Below, in pieces: positions 9,201 to 9,967 of a stretch of 9,967 bases of DNA. This stretch comes from RUG11690 sp045616665 (GTDB lineage Bacteria > Bacteroidota > Bacteroidia > Bacteroidales > WCHB1-69), in contig JAZLHE010000006.1 of assembly GCA_045616665.1 (NCBI GenBank), forward strand, positions 1-9,967, read 5' to 3'. Position numbers and translations under genes: made by a program. Below the pieces are notes generated by a model. It was given only the letters and a program-made list of their open reading frames with translations. It was not told where the DNA came from and made no database searches. The number at the start of each line of letters is the position of its first letter. Position 1 is the stretch's first letter.

Positions 9201-9289
9201 ATTATGAGCTATGGGAGTATATTCCACCACGTCTAACCCAACCTCACTCTTCGAATAACATACCATTATATTATAGGAGAGGTATGTAA
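206..9289 (+). CDS. Single-chain SpvB/TcB-Rhs (TcC-like) polymorphic toxin, 3027 aa, with putative caspase-like C-terminal tip
   Basis: The protein is a giant toxin-delivery shell intended to enclose and release its C-terminal tip. Residues 4-25 are hydrophobic after MKQY, forming a signal peptide or membrane anchor; there is no lipobox cysteine and no clean AxA site. Residues about 128-185 form a small beta domain (FVINVPYDPSLLPQGF). The SpvB domain runs from about 271 to 575 (YPIEIPAGRQGMQPNLALTYSS, W304LGVGW). DxNGDGxxD-type FG-GAP/VCBS motifs start at D679, D760, D1371, D1465, D1543 and D1631. A TcdB middle-like segment follows (N1660LLRRV). YD repeats are clear from about 1918 to 2600. 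The Rhs core is 2712-2818 (WYHPDHLGSS to D2812PNG), and the variable tip is 2819-3027. In known Tc toxins SpvB/TcB and TcC are often separate proteins; here they are one chain, and no TcA-like pore gene is visible. The frame is intact. ATG 206 is chosen because it directly precedes the hydrophobic segment; there is no Shine-Dalgarno, which is usual for Bacteroidota. The family call is firm; the tip activity and the secretion route are inferred. Confidence 0.95.
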   Translation: MKQYLLMVIAALTALIAAMLSVNIATHGLTHEYENRSLPKRHIVPETFHAIGESPEQEPEHTGMPTTSAEGTELDEAATLPLPLMSMEMMSEVEPSQLPPLDAGMVNVTGGRNNVDSHTAGYHVDTHPDEFVINVPYDPSLLPQGFTEDDIQTYVYDKQYHRWVAIQRDSVNMEELLVCSRYRPWEKGLPHTQNDLSNPQDALAQVQDMMSFAPQGDGGGDSPLDFVNAVLKTPEMPETSAYTPTSIKELKAADPLEGLTLMQPPTANNSGTANMSYPIEIPAGRQGMQPNLALTYSSGGGNGWLGVGWDISIPSITVETRWGVPRYDSQMESEVYVYGGEQLVTYDSTVGDYRKLPHRTNQWTSRYDLDHDGYEQFYPRKNEAFDSIVRHGNGPSNYWWSVTHKNGVTDYYGGYASDSSMNNNCVLRTGDNNTSGAIAHWALAESVDPFGNSVRYYYDIEYNAGISGSNIEGKQIYLNNIRYTNHPDAPSHYSVSFVRKTGRNDVIIAANRGFKEVTADILCYVEIKFDSTVIRRYLFCTENERESQYKTRLTDVVRIDDIWDFTGCDMTWGDINKWNFSGTRTHFDYFDAPSGNSIFASPQSNNLDNDDIKAIFITQPFNNSEGKSTALGSTKGKNWSLGGTASVGVGFNVCMTTVSVGGNFDYSRSASEGMLTLIDLDGDGLADKVFKDGNKVCYRKRLQTANESIAYGPKQEIAGVSDFLKESSSSTTWGLQASAIVSFSAGWPTTTSTTTTYFADVNADGLPDLITEGGVLFNTTQPGGSVTFKPYSQILGEQTNFDDNEPITVNSALPCEQFIFDGAVNDSIACGEYWKFDSYYEIKSCHPEQYEPLRVLFDSLLNTGEYVVSYAYEEMDSASYQPECYHPVKFWLYTKAIRCNSLPLDPDVDAVKVWVAPKAGQIEISSEFRLLEDSSESRIQSRLVDGVRYTIQHNSAPYVVNDTLHSTSAVELISEAIAKSDYDPHPYMDTISVKEGDLLFFRLQSQGNRSFDVADWQRNIRYLGANPGTDQYGLDTNRYSSSGDFTVSGQHYFQAHMTGSSAQIQIHIKAADTLGNDASLEVWLPSSYTPNPEVYPIYPGQDDVFEITIPYLYENDVVRFLANSTGGTNWGAVEIRPHIEYAYWDSSSGNTIYDTLDYYPPVNIDFNNYKRTEIDSLEHKLFGPLYRGWGQFAYNNNDTNSVITDSIDISALIIDPILLSNNPSDSANIYSSPNVDSNSTQEEATADYDAQHMYNPLSNSTRWIEMQAESRYWAWVGYGNINYMMRDTVTNTRLPGLASAPETSDIPEYDHPVPQPTETGNRALILPKTVRKQNVSKLRNLSLNLTVPVVPISTGSSNSNGENVILTDYMDLNGDRYPDFVGEVNVQYSMPWGGIGTLQSLSPHVTGVSGSGTHSGGTTFGASYSMPTRGTSNNPKTSKISFDGQGSLSATIGNGSDNTDYTFMDVNGDGLPDKVTNSGGVALNIGYSFLPYENWNSDYIRKGKSTNEGLSIGLGSVNIAQASISGGVGLNSSENRTEDMLMDFNGDGLPDMVSKVGSALKVSYNYGNGQWSPWETVSGLSDMSYGTSYSESVNAGVTLGFTFCGFFKVNVGVQVAPYNRTFSKDRVQLTDINGDGYIDYVTSDSEGNMTVRYNQTGKTNLLRRVANFTGSTIDMDYAMSQSSFEKPQRAWTLSSVMVADSSSPLTGNVSHTEFTYEYPHYDRNERMDYGYRKVTTKQYDTDGGDTLYRYTVEEYENRIFNKRGRKTRDCVYDAAGRPYVEHLYEAIVYDFAGSVISDDSCARADVYVANEATLTNYYEGQNAPRITSRVGYIYDNKRNITQYTHFGDTTRHDEYFKAEINYAQGMPHNLVALPIQIEVTDQTGNLLRKRTAIYTSTGKLEQLTHHNNTYNAEYRFKYDQYGNLAYVLLPENQNGQRLEYEYRYDTVVHTYPVSVDNLSLGFHSTASYDFRFGKPTKTIDVNGNEIWYSYDFLGRTSTITAPYEQDNNVPYTIKMQYFPKNYSKVNIFGTNTSQSYAITHHYDPQHPTDNIVTTIMTDGWGRLLQTKKDAAINGLERSIVSGKVVYDCFGRTVEQYHPFTEDTVLRSSYNAFYDSSTKTLTQYDILDRQTRVELPTNEVTATNYGFDNFGGKTYFSTITTDALNNSLQVLKGTLGQQVKQVAPHNTTTLFEYDCLGQLKKSTDPDGFETFYEYDMFGQMIHRKHPDAGNDKYEYDPAGNLIRHLNEMGEVLNYRYHYNQLTDIFCSHYPGNNVHYEYGTAADTNTNAVGKVVLQEDASGWQTFSYGKLGEVTQNIRTFALPFENWPYTFVMNFGYDSWNRLQYMIYPDGEKVSYGYDHGGMLNSITGLQNGSSYKYLDSILYNEFEQKDEVYYGNGTRTSYKYDILRRLVWLYSQTSAGEPMQSIDYSYDAVSNIVSIDNTAGMLSNGLGGKYQNIYTYDDLYRLEQAKGNWYGNNPVGYNLEMRYMPNGRIAQKNLDADTYTQTPFSSNQSTVHYRNNYHYDNPIQPNTLTHIANGTIQDFNWDVKGNLVFHHRDEEPLNRSFCWDDQNRLQGVKDDRFLSYYLYDANGDRVYKLTGKLAAQNINGNWQYYHYMDRPTLYASPYVVTNRKGYTKHYYAENERIVSKIGGGGLYDIDRNDNPEMFATHCQRSIWHFNQVIECLETQVEVSEFPLKFLYDWKNKINEEKDCYWYHPDHLGSSSWITYSDGSAVQHLHYMPWGEDFVDQRSTGWNARFTFSAKERDIETGLSYFGSRYYSSDLSIWLSVDPQASKYPGLSPYVYCANNPIKLVDPNGEEWVDADGNVIKDHSRVKVYIFYDPNSFKKQSLKMYKDAEKKYGKGSVALSNVTTEKEFAQDWGNMASSDIREVNLNYHGSNQALHLDNGGTEYITSTGNEKTNKSGEGAKNVQDLPIPLGNISKAQLNINSCHSNSTTQRPLKGTKQTLMQAFASTFDFMSVRGTSAGVSYNLFTKQPEPQHHYELWEYIPPRLTQPHSSNNIPLYYRRGM
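2945..3628 (+). repeat. Two tandem related beta-domain copies inside the VCBS region (protein-level repeat)
   Basis: Residues 914-1022 and 1043-1141 of the large protein appear to be two diverged copies of one domain. Each starts with a glycine-containing strand pair (W914VAPKAGQIEIS; G1043DFTVSGQHYFQAHM). Each later has an acidic-plus-hydrophobic segment (G997DLLFFRLQS; ENDVVRFLANS). Each ends with an aromatic or tryptophan position followed by an I-R/P-x-I/L-x-Y strand (WQRNIRY; EIRPHIEY). The first copy matches a pattern I associate with SpvB/Rhs proteins (V-W-x-AP-x-G ... DGVR-x-x-IQ ... GD-x-x-x-FR). The second is degenerate. The similarity was judged by eye, not by alignment score. Binding of a surface ligand is possible, but nothing visible shows it. 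Confidence 0.4.
5957..7999 (+). repeat. YD (Rhs) repeat shell of the large toxin (protein-level repeat)
   Basis: This part encodes the degenerate tyrosine-aspartate repeats that build the hollow beta cocoon in Rhs and TcC proteins. Clear units have the form Y-x-YD-x-x-G-x-L followed by a DP-x-G or similar turn. Examples are Y1918DQYGNLAYV, Y2192DCLGQLKKSTDPDG, Y2213DMFGQMIHRKHPDAG, Y2234DPAGNLIRH and the last good one, Y2586DANGDRVYKL. Weaker units such as FGYDSWNRL, YSYDAVSNI and IYTYDDLYRL lie between them. The units are too diverged at the DNA level to be simple tandem repeats. Less regular YD-like units probably extend upstream to about nucleotide 5340. Confidence 0.85.
8339..8659 (+). 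other. Rhs-associated core domain (W2712YHPDHLGSS to D2812PNGEEW)
   Basis: This is the most conserved block of Rhs proteins and marks the boundary between the shell and the variable toxin. It opens with HPDHLGSSSW and continues through MPWGEDF, FTFSAKERDIETGLSYFGSR and Y-Y. It ends with SVD2788P, then YCANNPIKLVD2812PNG. D2788 and D2812 align by pattern with the two DP motifs whose aspartates catalyse autocleavage in TcC-type Rhs proteins. The usual leucine after DP-x-G is missing here, with E-E-W in its place. Self-release of the tip is therefore plausible, but the exact cleavage point is unclear. Confidence 0.85.
8660..9286 (+). other. Variable C-terminal toxin module, putative caspase-like (clan CD) cysteine peptidase
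   Basis: These 209 codons follow the Rhs core, where polymorphic toxins carry their effector. After VKVYIFYDPNSF and a charged helix comes a strand ending in a His-Gly dyad (EVNLNYH2894GS). Fifty-four residues later another strand ends in a cysteine (AQLNINSC2948HSN). Next come a helix (KQTLMQAFAST) and a further strand (FMSVRGTSAGVSYN). Strand-HG and strand-C in this order and spacing is the catalytic layout of clan CD peptidases (caspases, CHAT, MARTX/TcdA CPD, gingipains). It could be an effector or an autoprocessing peptidase, and an unrelated fold is not excluded. Sampled 60-base rows have 16-23 G+C, far below the rest of the gene. Confidence 0.5.
9275..9282 (+). promoter_or_regulatory. 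Strong Shine-Dalgarno AGGAGAGG for the downstream gene
   Basis: AGGAGAGG lies six bases before the ATG at 9289, inside the last codons of the toxin gene. Bacteroidota genes usually have little or no Shine-Dalgarno, and the 206 start has none, so this purine-rich site stands out. It supports the choice of ATG 9289. It would let ribosomes start on the small gene independently of, or by re-initiation after, the large one. Confidence 0.55.
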
Positions 9290-9801
9290 TGATAAAAAAC
9301 AACAAGTTTATCCTTGTAATTGTGATTTGTGCTTCAATATTTATATTGGCGTATTTTGGGATACGCTTAGGTAAATATTGGTATTATCATCCTCGGAATG
9401 TTGCTTTTGAATATGTGATGGAGATTCCCAAGCCAAATGAGGAATCTGATTATTCTGATTTTATTGGGTTCTACTATGTTGGCAATGAAGAAAAACTGGT
9501 GTACTTTATGGTTGGTCCTCCTAAACAAGTACTGTATATGGAAGCCGATCTAGAACGGTATGATTTCAAGTACATAAAACATTTATCACAACAACTTGAT
9601 TATGAAAAATTTGACTATATAATCACGTGGCAAAAGGAATTAAAGGCATTAAATTACTCCCCATGCCTTTCCAAAACGGAAGATGCTATGGATTATTTAG
9701 ATGAAATTCCATTAATTCCCACATTCGACACAGTAATAACAGATAAAGTGTACATTTACCGTATCAAAAAAAATCATAAATTTAGAGCACCGGGACCATA
9801 A
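9289..9801 (+). CDS. Putative immunity protein, single N-terminal membrane helix, 170 aa
   Basis: I do not recognise the family. The ATG shares its A with the TAA of the toxin gene (TAATG), so the two genes overlap by one base and are translationally linked. An immunity gene usually sits exactly there, directly after the variable toxin module. The protein starts MIKNNK, then has one hydrophobic helix at about residues 7-26 (FILVIVICASIFILAYFGI). It continues with about 140 residues rich in acidic and tyrosine residues (FIGFYYVGNEEKLVYFMVG; MEADLERYDFKYIKHL) and ends in a basic tail. By the positive-inside rule the soluble part should face the periplasm, which would suit neutralising a toxin met outside the cytoplasm. 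The gene is AT-rich like the toxin tip (18 G+C in row 9301-9360) and unlike the Rhs shell. The immunity role rests on position and composition, not on homology. Confidence 0.7.
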   Translation: MIKNNKFILVIVICASIFILAYFGIRLGKYWYYHPRNVAFEYVMEIPKPNEESDYSDFIGFYYVGNEEKLVYFMVGPPKQVLYMEADLERYDFKYIKHLSQQLDYEKFDYIITWQKELKALNYSPCLSKTEDAMDYLDEIPLIPTFDTVITDKVYIYRIKKNHKFRAPGP

Positions 9802-9836
9802 TCATCTAACCTAATAAACATTCAAAAACTTTTCCG

Positions 9837-9844
9837 TAAATTTG
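9837..9844 (+). promoter_or_regulatory. Probable Bacteroidota promoter, -7 element TAAATTTG
   Basis: TAAATTTG fits the Bacteroidota sigma-ABfr -7 consensus TAnnTTTG exactly and is preceded by CTTTTCCG, a T-rich context often seen at such sites. A good -33 TTTG is not visible 19-21 bases upstream, which lowers confidence. It points rightward and would serve whatever starts at or beyond 9873. Confidence 0.5.
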
Positions 9845-9872
9845 CATCCTCAATCAAACACCGAACACAAAA

Positions 9873-9967
9873 ATGCCAACACAAAACCACACATATCGTC
9901 TCACAGCCCCGGCAGCACCCCTCGCCTCCACCTATTCCCTATTCCCTGTTCCCTATTCCCTAAATTT
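9873..9967 (+). CDS. Possible start of another gene, 3' truncated by the window edge
   Basis: The ATG lies 28 bases after the TAAATTTG element and directly after an A-rich stretch (CACAAAA), a typical layout for a Bacteroidota gene start. The frame stays open to the end of the window (31 complete codons). The product would start MPTQNHTYRLTAPAAPLAS and then runs into residues encoded by the heptamer repeat (STYSLFPVPYSLN). The composition is not convincingly protein-like and no family is recognised. It may be non-coding leader or intergenic repeat. Confidence 0.25.
   Translation, partial: MPTQNHTYRLTAPAAPLASTYSLFPVPYSLN
9933..9960 (+). repeat. Four tandem copies of a 7-base repeat, TATTCCC
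   Basis: The units are TATTCCC, TATTCCC, TGTTCCC and TATTCCC, with a single A-to-G change in the third. The array is followed by TAAATTT at the window edge. Seven is not a multiple of three, so any change in copy number would shift an overlapping reading frame. Whether the array continues beyond the window cannot be seen, although the last seven bases do not match the unit. Confidence 0.8.

Noticed and set aside
8660..9286. Nuclease tip (HNH, GIY-YIG or similar), suggested by HH in QHHYELWEY near the C-terminus
   Set aside because: There is no matching HNH or other nuclease metal-binding pattern around it, whereas the HG/C pair upstream gives a more coherent fold hypothesis.
206..9289. SpvB-type ADP-ribosyltransferase activity
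   Set aside because: Only the SpvB N-terminal/TcB domain is present. The tip shows no R ... STS ... ExE arrangement of ADP-ribosyltransferases.
9781..9836. Terminator after the immunity gene
   Set aside because: No GC-rich inverted repeat followed by a T run is present between 9802 and the promoter-like element; GCACCGGGACC at the gene end does not form a useful stem.

Overview
The window looks like a chromosomal piece of a Bacteroidota genome, most likely Bacteroidales. Three things suggest this. The dominant gene is a Bacteroidota-style fused SpvB/Tc-toxin/Rhs protein. The gene cut off at the left edge ends in a stretch that resembles a type IX secretion (T9SS) sorting domain. A TAnnTTTG-type promoter element lies at the right edge. 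I cannot name a genus from this sequence.

Layout: positions 3-152 hold the last 49 codons of a gene entering from the left. After a 53-base gap, one uninterrupted 3027-codon gene (206-9289) fills about 91% of the window. Its product has, in order: an N-terminal hydrophobic segment (export signal or anchor), a Bacteroidota-type lead-in, an SpvB/TcB domain, FG-GAP/VCBS-like DxNGDGxxD motifs split by a roughly 600-residue beta-rich insert, a TcdB middle-like segment, a long YD-repeat shell, the Rhs core (HPDHLGSS ... DPNG), and a 209-residue variable C-terminal tip. This is the plan of a TcB-TcC cocoon made as one chain, in the polymorphic-toxin style. The tip carries a His-Gly motif (H2894) and a Cys motif (C2948), each after a predicted beta strand and 54 residues apart. 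That arrangement recalls caspase-like (clan CD) cysteine peptidases.

A 170-residue gene (9289-9801) overlaps the stop of the large gene by one base (TAATG). It is AT-rich like the tip and encodes a protein with one N-terminal membrane helix. Position and composition make it the likely cognate immunity gene. After it come 166 bases with a probable promoter, a possible start of another gene, and four copies of a 7-base tandem repeat at the window edge.

Base composition falls sharply along the large gene. Single 60-base rows I counted by hand have 43 G+C (481-540), 33 (5041-5100), 23 (8641-8700), 16 (8701-8760) and 19 (8941-9000); the downstream gene has 18 (9301-9360). The drop begins at the end of the Rhs core, as expected if the tip and the immunity gene are an exchangeable cassette. 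No tRNA, rRNA, IS element or CRISPR array was seen.
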